This document shows positions 9,306 through 18,563 of a stretch of 64,000 nucleotides of DNA, piece by piece; position 1 is the stretch's first letter; every line of letters begins with the position of its first letter. Below the pieces are notes generated by a model. The model was not told the origin of the DNA. It made no database searches and saw only the letters and a list, made by a program, of their open reading frames with translations. The position numbers and the translations under genes are program-made. Origin of the DNA: Sphingomonas swuensis (GTDB lineage Bacteria; Pseudomonadota; Alphaproteobacteria; Sphingomonadales; Sphingomonadaceae); NCBI RefSeq assembly GCF_039538045.1, contig NZ_BAABBQ010000001.1:1820001-1884000 (forward strand), read 5' to 3'.

Positions 9306-11564
9306 ATGCACGGACAAGCGCTCGCCCTGTCATCGTCCTCGAACCGCTTCGTACGCGTGGAGGACAGCGACCTTCGTGGGTACACCGACTATGAGCTCGG
9401 AACGACTGGCAAGGGCGTCGACTTCGCCGCGCTCATGCTGATGATGCGGCGCTACCGGCTGATGATGATCGGCATCGTCCTGCTCGCCCTCGCCGCGGGT
9501 GCCGCCAGCATCCTCCTGAGCAAGCCCGTCTACCGGGCCGAGGCCAAGCTCGAGATCCAGCCGCAGGCCTTCCGGGTGACCGGTGCCGAGAACGTCATTC
9601 CCGATGCCGGTCGGACCGAGAACGACCGCATACTCCAGACGCAGGTCGATCTCATCCAAAGCAGCGCGACCGCCCGGCACGCCGCCGATCGCCTCTCGCT
9701 CTACGAAAGTCAGCCGTTCCTCGAGGAAGCCGGACTCTCCAGTCGCCCTACCGGCCTCGCACGCGACAGCCTCGTCGCCGGAGCGTTGCAGGACCGTCTG
9801 TCGATCTCGTCCCCCAGCAGCACGCGAATCATCTCGATCGGGGTCGACAGCCAGGATCCGGCCTTCGCGGCCAAGGCGGCGACGACGGTCGCGCGAACCT
9901 ACATCGACGACAGCCTGCAGCGGCGGCTCGACACCTATGCCGGCTCGCAGCGCTTCCTCGAAGGGCAGCTGGCCACCACCAAGCGCCGCCTCGAAGGCGT
10001 CGAGCGGCAGCTGGTGGACTATGCCCGCGCGTCGGGGCTGGTCGACGCCGGCAACGCCGCGGGGATCGCGGGAAGCAGCGGCGAGCGGCGTTCGATCGTC
10101 TCGGCGAGCCTGGTCAATCTCAACGCGGCACTGTCGCAGGCCGAGGCCAACCGGATGGAGGCGCAGCAGCGCTGGCGCCAGGCGCAGGGAAGCTCGGTCA
10201 TGAGCCTTCCCGAAGTGCTCGCCAATCCGGCCGTGCAGGAGCTTACCCGCAAGAAGGCCGAGCTTACCGCAACGCTCGAGCAGGAGCGGGTTCGCCGACA
10301 GGACGAGCACCCCGCCATCGTCCAGGCCCGGGCGCAGATTCAGGAGCTCGACGGACAGATCGCGGCGATCGCCGGCGGCATCCGCTCCTCGATCGGCAAC
10401 CAGTATCGCATCGCGGCCGGACACGAGGGTGCGCTTCGCAGCGACGTCAACGCGCTCAAGGCCGCGACCTTCGGCGAGCAGAGCAAGGAAGTCCGCTACA
10501 ACATCCTCAAGCGCGAGGCGGACACCAACCGCAACCTCTACAACACGCTGCTTCAGCGCTATCATGAGATCAGCGCCCAAGCGTCCAATCGAAGCAATCC
10601 GGTGTCGCTGATCGACGCCGCCGAGGTGCCCGTCGCGCCGATATGGCCGCGTCCCGCACTCAACATGGCGCTGGCCGGGCTGGCCGGGATCGTGCTTGCG
10701 CTCGGCGCGGCATTTGCGCGGCAGCGGATGGACCAGAAGGTGCACGGGCCGTCCGACGCGGAGCGCGACCTGCAGGCGCCGCTGCTCGGAGTCGTCCCGG
10801 CGATCGGTCGCGGCGAGGACCTCCAGACGGCGCTCGACAGCCCGCGGTCGGCGGTGACCGAGGCCCATCACGCCATCTGCCTCGCGCTTGGACCAATTGC
10901 CGAGATCGGCGACCACGGCGTCATCCTGCTGACCAGCACGGGCCCGGGCGAAGGCAAGTCGACGACCGCGCTCAAGCTCGCGATTCATTCGGCGGGCGCT
11001 GGCCAGAAGGTGCTTCTGATTGACGGCGACATGCGCCGTGGGTCGCTTCACCGGCTGCTCGGACGACCAAGCGCGCCTGGCCTCGCCAACCTCGTGTCGC
11101 GCGACAGCGACGAGGAACTCGGACCGCTGCTTCACCGCTGCGAGCCGCAAGGCATCTGGCTGCTTACCCGCGGACGGTCGAACCGGAATCCCGCCGAGCT
11201 GCTGTCGGGCGACCGCTTCGCCGCGATCCTTGCCGAAGCCCGGGTTCGCTTCGACGTCGTCATCATCGACGGTCCGCCGGTACTCGGGCTCGCCGACGCC
11301 CCGCGTCTTGGCGGCCTCGCAGACGCCACGATCTTCCTCGTCGAGGCGAATCATACCTCGAAGGACCATGCCCGGATGGCCCTCCGCCGCCTCGCCGAAG
11401 CCGGCGCGACCCGCATCGGCCTGGTCATCGCCAAATATGATCCGGCGAAGGATGTCGGCAATGTCGGTTACGGCTATCGCTACGACTATCCGTCGGATGA
11501 CCTGCTCGAGGAAGAAGCGCCTGATGAAGTGACCTACGAGCGCCAGCCCGAGCTGGTCTCCTGA
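9306..11564 (+). CDS. Wzc/GumC-like chain-length regulator with tyrosine autokinase domain
   Basis: 752 aa, ATG 9306. Two membrane segments (residues about 50-75 and 450-470) bracket a large periplasmic coiled-coil region, as in Wzz/Wzc co-polymerases. The cytoplasmic C-terminus is a BY-kinase: Walker A GPGEGKST at 546-553, Walker A' LLIDGDMRRG soon after, and Walker B VVIIDGPP near residue 655. The tail holds several tyrosines (VGYGYRYDYPSDD), the usual autophosphorylation cluster. It joins the inner-membrane polymerase and the outer-membrane exporter and sets polymer length by phosphorylation cycles. It sits between the Wza-like and Wzy-like genes in one operon. Kinase and transmembrane parts are fused in one chain, as in proteobacteria. 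Confidence 0.92.
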   Translation: MHGQALALSSSSNRFVRVEDSDLRGYTDYELGTTGKGVDFAALMLMMRRYRLMMIGIVLLALAAGAASILLSKPVYRAEAKLEIQPQAFRVTGAENVIPDAGRTENDRILQTQVDLIQSSATARHAADRLSLYESQPFLEEAGLSSRPTGLARDSLVAGALQDRLSISSPSSTRIISIGVDSQDPAFAAKAATTVARTYIDDSLQRRLDTYAGSQRFLEGQLATTKRRLEGVERQLVDYARASGLVDAGNAAGIAGSSGERRSIVSASLVNLNAALSQAEANRMEAQQRWRQAQGSSVMSLPEVLANPAVQELTRKKAELTATLEQERVRRQDEHPAIVQARAQIQELDGQIAAIAGGIRSSIGNQYRIAAGHEGALRSDVNALKAATFGEQSKEVRYNILKREADTNRNLYNTLLQRYHEISAQASNRSNPVSLIDAAEVPVAPIWPRPALNMALAGLAGIVLALGAAFARQRMDQKVHGPSDAERDLQAPLLGVVPAIGRGEDLQTALDSPRSAVTEAHHAICLALGPIAEIGDHGVILLTSTGPGEGKSTTALKLAIHSAGAGQKVLLIDGDMRRGSLHRLLGRPSAPGLANLVSRDSDEELGPLLHRCEPQGIWLLTRGRSNRNPAELLSGDRFAAILAEARVRFDVVIIDGPPVLGLADAPRLGGLADATIFLVEANHTSKDHARMALRRLAEAGATRIGLVIAKYDPAKDVGNVGYGYRYDYPSDDLLEEEAPDEVTYERQPELVS

Positions 11565-11565
11565 C

Positions 11566-12942
11566 ATGCAGCGGGCGGCTCGCCACCTGACGATCGGCAG
11601 CGATCCGATGGCGGTCCGAGTCCCGCCCGCGGCGGTCCCGGCGCGCAGCGGCGCGGGAACCGTTGTCGCGCTTCTCGCCTTCGTGCCGGTCTGGATGTCG
11701 CGTCCGCTGGGTAGCGGCAACGCCTCGCTTGCCTTTGCCATTCCCTTCCTGGTGGCGCTCTGGGCGGTGCTCCGCCCGGCACCGCCTCAGGCGTTCGGCA
11801 GGGCCTTGCAGGGCTTGCAGATGGAAGCGCTCGCAGTCGGCAGTGTCCTCGTCATGGCGAGCGTCTCGATGCTTGTCTCGCCCGACCCGTTCCGCGCCGC
11901 GCGGATCCTGCTTCCGATGGCCTATGCGGTCTGCGCGCTGATCGTCATGGCGCGGGTTCCGCCGATCCTTCGCCGCCGCCTCGTCTATGCCTTGCTGTTC
12001 GCCGGAGTGCTGGTCCTTTCAGCCTCCCTCCTGCTCAGCCAGAGCGCGAGCGGTCGTGCGCTGGTCATGCGCGACTATCGCCTGCGCGGCTTTGTCGAGA
12101 ATGCCAATCAGCTCGGGCTGATGATCCTGTGCGTCTGGCCCGTTGCCGTCGCCCTCCTGCTCAACGCACGAACGCTCCGGACACGGCTGCTTGGAGTGCT
12201 TGCCGTGGGCGTGCTGGCCGCCGCGATGGTGCTCAGCGGAAGCAAGACCGGGCTTGCACTCGGCTTTGCCTCGGGCGCGCTGACCTGGCTTTATCACGCC
12301 AGCCGGAGCGGCAGCATCGGCAAGACCATGGTCACGCTCACGCTGGCAAGCTGCGCCCTGATCGTCGCCGTGCCGATCCTGCTCTATATCCTCAGCCTCG
12401 CCAGCCCGATTACCTTCGCCAAGATCGACACCATCCTCACTCACGGGATCTGGGACTATCGAAGCATCCAGACGCGCGACGAAATCTGGCAGGAGTCGCT
12501 TCGGCTGGGGCTCGCCAACCCGCTGCTCGGAAGCGGTGCCGGGGCGAAGGTATTGGGCGTCAGCCACTCGCACAATCTGGCGCTCGACTGGTTCCGCGGC
12601 ATGGGGGTGATCGGGCTTGCCGCCGCGCTGCTCCTGACGCTCGCGGTGCTTGTGCGAAGCGCGGGCTTCCTTGTCGCAAGCTGGCGCAGGAGCGCGGCCA
12701 ACCGCTCGATCGACGTCGTCACGGCCGCCATGTTCATCGGCGCCGCTTTCTACTTGCTCGGCAATTACCTCAGCGACTCGCTGTCGCCGACCACGGCCTT
12801 TCCCTTCTGGCTGGTCTATCTGGCCGCCTGCCTCGAAGCGCGGCAGCGGGTCGTGCCTGCTTCGGCGCCGCGCTGGAGCAACCTGGGCTCGGCCAAAGGA
12901 CTGCCAATGCAGGCACCCGCTGCTCGGCGAGGGGCAGCCTAG
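11566..12942 (+). CDS. O-antigen ligase/polymerase-like membrane protein (Wzy-type)
   Basis: 458 aa. ATG 11566 lies one base after the kinase stop; ATG 11608 (MAVRV) is an alternative. It has roughly ten to twelve hydrophobic segments and a larger loop in the second half, with RSIQTRDEIWQESLRLG and SHSHNLALDWFRGMG. The conserved His-containing SHNxxLD stretch before GxxG is typical of the WzyC/O-antigen ligase superfamily. In this operon it most likely polymerises the lipid-linked repeat unit on the periplasmic face; a ligase role cannot be excluded. Its 3' end overlaps the convergent glycosyltransferase-kinase gene by four bases. Confidence 0.83.
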   Translation: MQRAARHLTIGSDPMAVRVPPAAVPARSGAGTVVALLAFVPVWMSRPLGSGNASLAFAIPFLVALWAVLRPAPPQAFGRALQGLQMEALAVGSVLVMASVSMLVSPDPFRAARILLPMAYAVCALIVMARVPPILRRRLVYALLFAGVLVLSASLLLSQSASGRALVMRDYRLRGFVENANQLGLMILCVWPVAVALLLNARTLRTRLLGVLAVGVLAAAMVLSGSKTGLALGFASGALTWLYHASRSGSIGKTMVTLTLASCALIVAVPILLYILSLASPITFAKIDTILTHGIWDYRSIQTRDEIWQESLRLGLANPLLGSGAGAKVLGVSHSHNLALDWFRGMGVIGLAAALLLTLAVLVRSAGFLVASWRRSAANRSIDVVTAAMFIGAAFYLLGNYLSDSLSPTTAFPFWLVYLAACLEARQRVVPASAPRWSNLGSAKGLPMQAPAARRGAA

Positions 12943-14921
12943 CTTCGTTCCGCTTCAGTCTCTTCAAGGTGCTGGAGGTGCTCGTCGATCAGCAGCGCCG
13001 CGCTCCTCGCGCTCAGCATCGTGGCATCGAGGCGCAACAGTCGATCGCCCAGACCCGCACCCTCGAGCTCGTCCTTCAGATCACGCTCGATCCGGTCGAT
13101 CGCCTGGTGGCCCTCTTCCCACAAAGCGAGATCGTCGCGCCGCTCGGGGTGCTGGAATCGCGAGGTGACCCGCACCCGGCGCGAGAGACGCTGCCGCGCG
13201 GTCAGCGGCGGGGTCGCGACATGCACGAACAATGTCTGCTCGAGCCAACCCGGGCAGTGCGGCAGCCGTCGGTTGCCGCAGGAAGCGGCGGCTCCGTGCT
13301 GCACCCGCGCGCTCCACAGCGCCTGCGCCAGCCCCTGGTCGTTGATCAGCAGCCGCGGCGGCGTGGTCCGGGCCTGCATGGCCATGACCGACCAGAAGTT
13401 CCAGCGGGTCTTGATCCGGTCGCGCACACTTGATTGGCCCGGAGTAAGGCCGCGCGCTGCGGCAATCGGCGCCCACGGTCGCCTCAGGAAGGCGCCTGCG
13501 ATGAGCAGTGCTCGCCGCGCCGACCGCCGCCACAGCGGGAGGTCGTCGCCCATCATCTCGCGGCTGTAGCGAACCCCTCCCCGTCGGTCGCGAAGCAGCG
13601 AACGAAGCTCGCGCGCGATGGTCGTCTTGCCGGCCCCGGGCAGTCCGAGGAATTCGATCGATGCGATCCGCGCACGTCGTTCCCGCGCCGCCGTAACGCC
13701 AGCGTAGGCCGCATCGATCCTCAGGCCCATTCTGTCCTCGGCCCAGGAGGACACGTCGGTCTGTTCGGCCGAGCGCTTCATTCGGGCCAGGCGCTCCGGG
13801 TCGTCGAGCAGAGCGAAGATCTTGTGCGCAATGTCGCCGATCTCGTCGGGATCGGCGACGATTCCGTTCACGCCGTCCTCGATGATCTCCTCGATTCCCG
13901 GAAGCGCCGCGACGACCATCGGGCGCCCGCCGGCGATCGCTTGCACCGCGGTCCGCGGGAGCCCCTCACGCTCGGCCGCGTGGACCGCGATGTCGGCGAG
14001 AGCGACAAGCTCCCACGGCCGCGGATCGTGGCCGAGAAAGCGGACCTGACCGGTCAGTCCCAGGGTAGCGACTTCCTCCTCGCAGCGTGTCCGCTCGGGT
14101 CCGTCGCCGGCAAGCAGAAGGCAGACGTCGGGCCGGGCGCGGAGCCCCTCGGCAAGCGCCCGGATCAACGCGAGCTGCCGCTTGCGCGGTTCGAATGACG
14201 CGACCTTGAGAAGGAAGCGGGGTCGCTCGGCGCCGCTCCAGCCGCCGATCCGCTCGGCCCAGTTTTTGGGTGGCGAGGCGGCGATGAAACGGTCCACCGG
14301 CATGCCGCTATGGACGATCTGGATCGGAACGCCCTCGCCGATGCCTTCGTCGATGAACGCCTGCTGCATTCCCCGGCTGACCGCGATGAACAGGTGGGTC
14401 AATCGCCCGCAGAAGCGCTCCGCCGCAAGGTAGACGAGGCGCTGCCCGCGGCTGACCGCAAGGAACGGCGCGATGTGGATCGAGTGAACCACCAGCGACA
14501 CGCCCGCGAGGGCCGCAGCGATGCGGCCGACGATCCCGGCCTTGCTTCCATGCGTATGGACCACGTCCGCACCGAAGCGGCGATACAGGCGCCGCATGTC
14601 GCCCACCGCCTGCATGTCCGCAAGCGGCGCCAGCGGATGGACGAGCGAAGGCACGTCGACGAAGGTCATGCGATCCCCGAACCGCTCCCGCCAGCTTGGA
14701 TCGGCGCCCGGCCCGTGAAGGAGGACGACGCGATGACCGCAACGTGCCTGATGCAGGCAGGTCGCCATCGTATTCTCCTCGGCCCCACTCAGCAGCAGCC
14801 TGGTGATGGCATGGACGATCGTCAGCGGCTTGTCGGGCTGCTCGCCATGGCTCGACGACCGCCCGGCTTCGCTGCTGCCGGCGGCACGATGATCCGATCG
14901 GGCAATCTCGAGTGTCGCCAC
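12939..14921 (-). CDS. GT4-family glycosyltransferase fused to a C-terminal P-loop kinase-like domain
   Basis: 660 aa. GTG 14921 is chosen because GGGGGAGG lies just upstream. Residues about 30-410 are a GT-B glycosyltransferase: the N-terminal domain holds HTHGSKAGIVGR, and the C-terminal domain holds LLKVASFEPRKRQ, LLLAGDGPER and EREGLPRTAVQAIAGGRP, matching GT4 donor-binding motifs. From about residue 420 an unrelated domain begins with the Walker A loop FLGLPGAGKTTIA, resembling small sulfate/sugar or nucleotide kinases. It continues to the end with LINDQGLAQALW and FVHVATPP. The fusion suggests coupled transfer and phosphorylation of the glycan, but the kinase substrate is unknown. It is convergent with the Wzy-like gene (four-base overlap). 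Confidence 0.82.
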   Translation of the reverse strand: MATLEIARSDHRAAGSSEAGRSSSHGEQPDKPLTIVHAITRLLLSGAEENTMATCLHQARCGHRVVLLHGPGADPSWRERFGDRMTFVDVPSLVHPLAPLADMQAVGDMRRLYRRFGADVVHTHGSKAGIVGRIAAALAGVSLVVHSIHIAPFLAVSRGQRLVYLAAERFCGRLTHLFIAVSRGMQQAFIDEGIGEGVPIQIVHSGMPVDRFIAASPPKNWAERIGGWSGAERPRFLLKVASFEPRKRQLALIRALAEGLRARPDVCLLLAGDGPERTRCEEEVATLGLTGQVRFLGHDPRPWELVALADIAVHAAEREGLPRTAVQAIAGGRPMVVAALPGIEEIIEDGVNGIVADPDEIGDIAHKIFALLDDPERLARMKRSAEQTDVSSWAEDRMGLRIDAAYAGVTAARERRARIASIEFLGLPGAGKTTIARELRSLLRDRRGGVRYSREMMGDDLPLWRRSARRALLIAGAFLRRPWAPIAAARGLTPGQSSVRDRIKTRWNFWSVMAMQARTTPPRLLINDQGLAQALWSARVQHGAAASCGNRRLPHCPGWLEQTLFVHVATPPLTARQRLSRRVRVTSRFQHPERRDDLALWEEGHQAIDRIERDLKDELEGAGLGDRLLRLDATMLSARSAALLIDEHLQHLEETEAERS

Positions 14922-14949
14922 GGTCGCCTCCCCCTGTGAATGGACGGAA

Positions 14950-15618
14950 TCAGGTCAGCATCGCTCCGGCGAAACTATTCGGACGAAGCGCCGCCATTGC
15001 TCCAAGACGGCTGTGCACGCCGAGGGTCCGGAAGGCGGCATGCACATGCACCTTGACCGTGCTCGGCGAGATCCCGAGCTTTCGGGCGATCATCTTGTTC
15101 GACTGCCCCGTGAAGACCAGCGCGATCACCTGCTGCTGGCGGTCGGTCAGTCCGGCCATCAGATGATTGTCGGGGGCAGGCTCCGCCGCCATCTCGCCGC
15201 CGCCAGGCGAAATCAGGCTCGCCGGCACGAAGATGCCGGCATCGTCGATCGTCTTGATCGCATGGAGAAGCTCGTCGGTCTGCTCGATGTGGCGCGAGAT
15301 CAGGCCGTTCGCTCCTGCTGCCAGCGCGGCGAGGACCTCGCGGACTTCGGCGCTGCCCGCCAGAACGGCGATGCGAAGCTCGGGATACTTCTTGCGCAGT
15401 TCCTGGATGGTGGCCAGCCCTGCCGAGCCTGGCAGATCGATGCTGACGACCAGCAGGCTCACGTCCTGAAATTCGTTGAGCAATTCGCGCAGGTCGGCGT
15501 GGTGAGTCGCGGTCAGGACCGAGGTGTAGCCCAGTTCGTTTTCCAGCATGGCGGAAAGCCCTGCCTTGAAGAACGTCTGATCGTCGGCGACGATCGCTCT
15601 CTTGGATATACCGAGCAT
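14950..15618 (-). CDS. LuxR-type response regulator (receiver + HTH)
   Basis: 222 aa from ATG 15618. The frame extends to 15714, but the receiver fold begins right after 15618 (KRAIVADDQTFF). The acidic pair is ADD, the phosphoacceptor is the Asp in VSIDLPG, and the usual conserved Lys position reads Arg (GLISRHIE). The C-terminal LuxR/NarL helix-turn-helix is clear: LTDRQQQVIALVFTGQSNKMIA followed by LGISPSTVKVHVHAAFRTLGV (the two runs are contiguous). It probably regulates the flanking exopolysaccharide genes. A second regulator of the same family is divergent at 15855, with an AT-rich intergenic stretch between them. No partner kinase lies next to it. Confidence 0.87.
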   Translation of the reverse strand: MLGISKRAIVADDQTFFKAGLSAMLENELGYTSVLTATHHADLRELLNEFQDVSLLVVSIDLPGSAGLATIQELRKKYPELRIAVLAGSAEVREVLAALAAGANGLISRHIEQTDELLHAIKTIDDAGIFVPASLISPGGGEMAAEPAPDNHLMAGLTDRQQQVIALVFTGQSNKMIARKLGISPSTVKVHVHAAFRTLGVHSRLGAMAALRPNSFAGAMLT

Positions 15619-15854
15619 CGTACGTGCACTCGCCTCCCTGTTCGTAGGGTCTCCTCCAGTCACCCCAAGCCGTTCATGTTCAACAGAATGTATACCCACT
15701 TCGGCCATCGGCAAACCAATCCGGTGGATTAGACAAAATTGGATAGCTGCAATTGAAACTAATCTAAGCTAAGGCAGGGGATTGGGGACCGAGTAGGACA
15801 TGCTCCTGACAACGGCTCATCCGAGTGCGTTCACTTCGGTAACGGGAGCACTCG

Positions 15855-16520
15855 GTGGACCCAATTCGTGTCCTGATCGCGCATGAGGACGCTCTGGCAC
15901 GCCGCTACCTCATTGGCCTGCTCGATTATCCTCCCGAACGGGGTTCCTGCCTCGAAGCTTGCAATTACAGGGAGCTGGTCGAGCAGCTGACCACGCACAA
16001 GGACATGCGGTTCGCGATCATCGATCTCGCACTGCCCGAGCTCGTCGTGGACTCCCGGTTTCGCGCGCTCTGCGCCGAATTTCCAGGGCTGTACCTCGTC
16101 TTCCTCTTCTCCTCTCTCAGCCCAGACGATGCGGCGAGACTGAAGGACCTGCGCATCGCTTCCCTCCTCGCGAAATCGACCCCCGAGGAGGTGCTGGCAA
16201 AAACCCTGCGGCAGATCAGTGCGCTTGCCGACGATGGACGTGACCGCCCCACCGACCCCGACCATGATCCGCAGCACTCTCCGTTCGAGCCGATCAAGCT
16301 CACCGCGAGGCAGGCCGACGTCATGCGCCTGCTCAGCGAGGGTCACTCCAACCGAGAGATCGCACGGCGGCTCAAGCTCGCCGAGGGAACGGTGAAGTGC
16401 CACGTCAACGCCGGCTTCCGGATCCTCGGCGTGCACAACCGCGTGAGCGCGGCACGCGCCTTCCGTGAGAACTATTCGCTGATTGCTCCGGAAAGCGAGC
16501 GCGACTCGCTCGCCGGCTGA
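15855..16520 (+). CDS. LuxR-type response regulator, second copy
   Basis: 221 aa, GTG 15855. The receiver domain (residues 1-125) starts PIRVLIAHEDALARR, with Asp in IIDLALPE as the probable phosphoacceptor. The C-terminal HTH reads LTARQADVMRLLSEGHSNRE and then IARRLKLAEGTVKCHVNAGF, close to the HTH of the divergent neighbour (STVKVHVHAAFRTLGVHSRL versus GTVKCHVNAGFRILGVHNRV), so the two are paralogues. The intergenic 15619-15854 is AT-rich around 15715-15775 and probably holds both promoters. The 3' end overlaps the convergent beta-helix gene by 49 bases. Confidence 0.87.
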   Translation: MDPIRVLIAHEDALARRYLIGLLDYPPERGSCLEACNYRELVEQLTTHKDMRFAIIDLALPELVVDSRFRALCAEFPGLYLVFLFSSLSPDDAARLKDLRIASLLAKSTPEEVLAKTLRQISALADDGRDRPTDPDHDPQHSPFEPIKLTARQADVMRLLSEGHSNREIARRLKLAEGTVKCHVNAGFRILGVHNRVSAARAFRENYSLIAPESERDSLAG

Positions 16521-17581
16521 CCGACGCCGCCCCAGTTTCCCTTCCGGCATCGGCGTGGGTCCGGTCGATCGTCCCCTTGGATGCGTCCGATGTCCGGATG
16601 GCAATCGATCCAGTTGCGCCGCGCGCTGCGCCAGGCGGCACGGGCCTCCCTGCCACGCATGATGACGAACCCTGGCCGAGGCCGTGCCAGCTCGGTCGGC
16701 ATGGGCTCGTCGGAAAGCCACAGCAGGAGGTTGCCCGACGATCGCTCGAGCTTCGACCAGCCCGTCTTCCAGAAACCGTCGAAAGTTCGCAGCGACGGGC
16801 CCGAGATGGCGATCACCGATCGCACCACCTGCAGCCTCGGCGAGCGCTTATCGCTCTTCATCAGCGCGCCGAAGCGCGTCTCCGCGCCATAGGGATAGTC
16901 TCCGAGCCGAGCGACGACGCCCGACAGGAGGATCGTCCGTCCGCTGCCGTCGCCGGCCGTCGCACCTTTCGCCGGCTTGGCGCTGACGAGTTGGAAGGCG
17001 CCGTCGATGAGCGTGTCGGTGATGACCAGCGACTGGAGGTGATCATCCTCGAACGCATCGTCACGGACATCGCTGATCCAGCTTCGCGCGATGTGCAGGT
17101 CGCTCGTTCCGCGTCCCGCCCTCACCCCGTCCCAGGCCCGGGCGATCCGGACGCCCTCGATGGTGCCACCATCGACCTCCTCGATCAGGATGGCGGCGCT
17201 GTTGCAGTAGGTGGCGCGCCATTCGCTACCCTGCGGCACGCGACCGACGAACCTTCCGCCGCGCACGACGCTACCCTGCCCACCCTTCAGTCGCAGCGGA
17301 TAGGGATTCACCGCGAGCATGCCGTTGTTGCAGTCGCTTGGGGCGGTCGGCGCGGGGTTGCGGCTGTTGGCGAGGATGAAGGTCGCGGCACTTGCGTCCA
17401 CGACGAGCCTCCGGCCGCCGGGGGGTGCACGGAGCATGACGGGTCGAAGCCCCTGGTTGCCGGCCAGCCTCGTCACGACGCTGCGCACCGAGACTCCGTC
17501 GTCGGGCGCAGACCAGTCGCGGCTCCCCTGCCCGGCAAGGATCCACGTCCCGACGATCGCGCTCGTCACGGACCTCAGCAT
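16472..17581 (-). CDS. Exported beta-helix protein, paralogue of the RTX beta-helix protein
   Basis: 369 aa from ATG 17581, with GGAGCGG upstream; GTG 17611 is an in-frame alternative. The N-terminus (LRSVTSAIVGTWILAGQG) is a weak Sec signal or membrane anchor. The body matches the N-terminal half of the protein at 3172-4659. Compare RDDAFEDDHLQSLVITDTLI with RDDALENDDALSGTIRDSLF; both also share WD(G/A)(V/F)R before this and a C-terminal WLSDEPMPTELARPRPGF versus NLSDTPLPSTYPKPPAGF. It lacks the linker and RTX repeats. Function is unknown; a polysaccharide-acting enzyme or scaffold in the periplasm is plausible. Its stop lies inside the convergent regulator gene. Confidence 0.75.
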   Translation of the reverse strand: MLRSVTSAIVGTWILAGQGSRDWSAPDDGVSVRSVVTRLAGNQGLRPVMLRAPPGGRRLVVDASAATFILANSRNPAPTAPSDCNNGMLAVNPYPLRLKGGQGSVVRGGRFVGRVPQGSEWRATYCNSAAILIEEVDGGTIEGVRIARAWDGVRAGRGTSDLHIARSWISDVRDDAFEDDHLQSLVITDTLIDGAFQLVSAKPAKGATAGDGSGRTILLSGVVARLGDYPYGAETRFGALMKSDKRSPRLQVVRSVIAISGPSLRTFDGFWKTGWSKLERSSGNLLLWLSDEPMPTELARPRPGFVIMRGREARAAWRSARRNWIDCHPDIGRIQGDDRPDPRRCRKGNWGGVGQPASESRSLSGAISE

Positions 17582-17784
17582 CGCCCCACCGCTCCGTCGA
17601 ATTTCCCGCACACCATCCTAATGGTGAGTCCGTTCGCGACACAGTCGAACATGCGGGACTAGCCCGCCGAGCCTAGGCCGGAGCCGCGGCCATCGTGCTA
17701 CTGATTGGCTCGGGCAGAACGACGAACAGCGTGCACCGCTGCGTTGCCATGCGGCAGGTTCGTCACGGCAAGCGGGAGCACGGG

Positions 17785-18540
17785 ATGACTGCGGTGATAG
17801 CAGGCGCAAGGATCGATGGCGCGCAGCTGCTGGTCGACAAGCTGTCCTCCCGCCACCCGCTGGACGAGGAGGATCGCGACGCGCTGAGAAATCTGCCCTG
17901 CACGGTCCAGGTCGCCAATCCCAACCAGTATCTGATCCACGAAGGGCAGCTTGCCGGGCGCTGCTCGTTCCTGCTCTCGGGCTTCGCGATCCGCTACAAG
18001 ATCGTCGCTGGCGACCGCCGCCAGATCGTCGCCATCCTGATCCGCGGCGACTTCGTCGACCTTCAGAACAGCATGCTCGGCTTCGCCGATCACAGCGTGC
18101 AGATGCTGACCCGCGGCAAGATCGCATCGGTGTCGTCGCGCAACCTGTGGGCGCTCGTTCGGGCACGCACCAACATCGCCGAAGCCTTGTGGTTCGACAC
18201 CTCGCTCGACACCGCGGTCCTGCACGAATGGCTCGCCAGCCTCGGCCGGCGCGACGCCCGAAGCCGCATCGCGCACCTGCTGTGCGAGTTCGCGGTGCGG
18301 ATGAAGGTCGCGGGCCTGGCCACCGGGGTCGAGTGCGGCCTGCCGATGTCGCAGGAGCAGCTCGCCGACACGATCGGGCTCGCTCCCGCCTACGTCAATC
18401 GCACGCTCAAGCAGCTCGAGGACGATGGACTGATCTACCGAGTCACCCCGCGCTCAATCACCATCGCCGACTGGGACGAGCTGTCCGAGGTCGGCGACTT
18501 CACCAGCGACTATCTGCACCTCGCCGCCGAGGACGCGTGA
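17785..18540 (+). CDS. Crp/Fnr-family transcriptional regulator
   Basis: 251 aa. ATG 17785 is preferred (GGAG eight bases upstream); the frame continues back to 17695 without a better site. The N-terminal cyclic-nucleotide-binding-like beta-barrel (residues about 25-140) has GRCSFLLSGFAIRYK and ILIRGDFVDLQ. The C-terminal winged helix is the Crp type: MSQEQLADTIGLAPAYVNRT followed by LKQLEDDGLI. There is no Fnr-type Cys cluster at the N-terminus, and the cAMP-contact pattern is not obvious, so the ligand is unknown. It lies upstream of and parallel to the hybrid kinase/PYP-like operon, about 100 bases away. Confidence 0.86.
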   Translation: MTAVIAGARIDGAQLLVDKLSSRHPLDEEDRDALRNLPCTVQVANPNQYLIHEGQLAGRCSFLLSGFAIRYKIVAGDRRQIVAILIRGDFVDLQNSMLGFADHSVQMLTRGKIASVSSRNLWALVRARTNIAEALWFDTSLDTAVLHEWLASLGRRDARSRIAHLLCEFAVRMKVAGLATGVECGLPMSQEQLADTIGLAPAYVNRTLKQLEDDGLIYRVTPRSITIADWDELSEVGDFTSDYLHLAAEDA

Positions 18541-18563
18541 AGCCAGCATGCGCGACACCAGAA

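Noticed and set aside
9330..11741. 803-codon minus-strand open frame
   Set aside because: Antisense to the Wzc-like kinase; composition is Arg/Gly/Leu shadow with no family motif.
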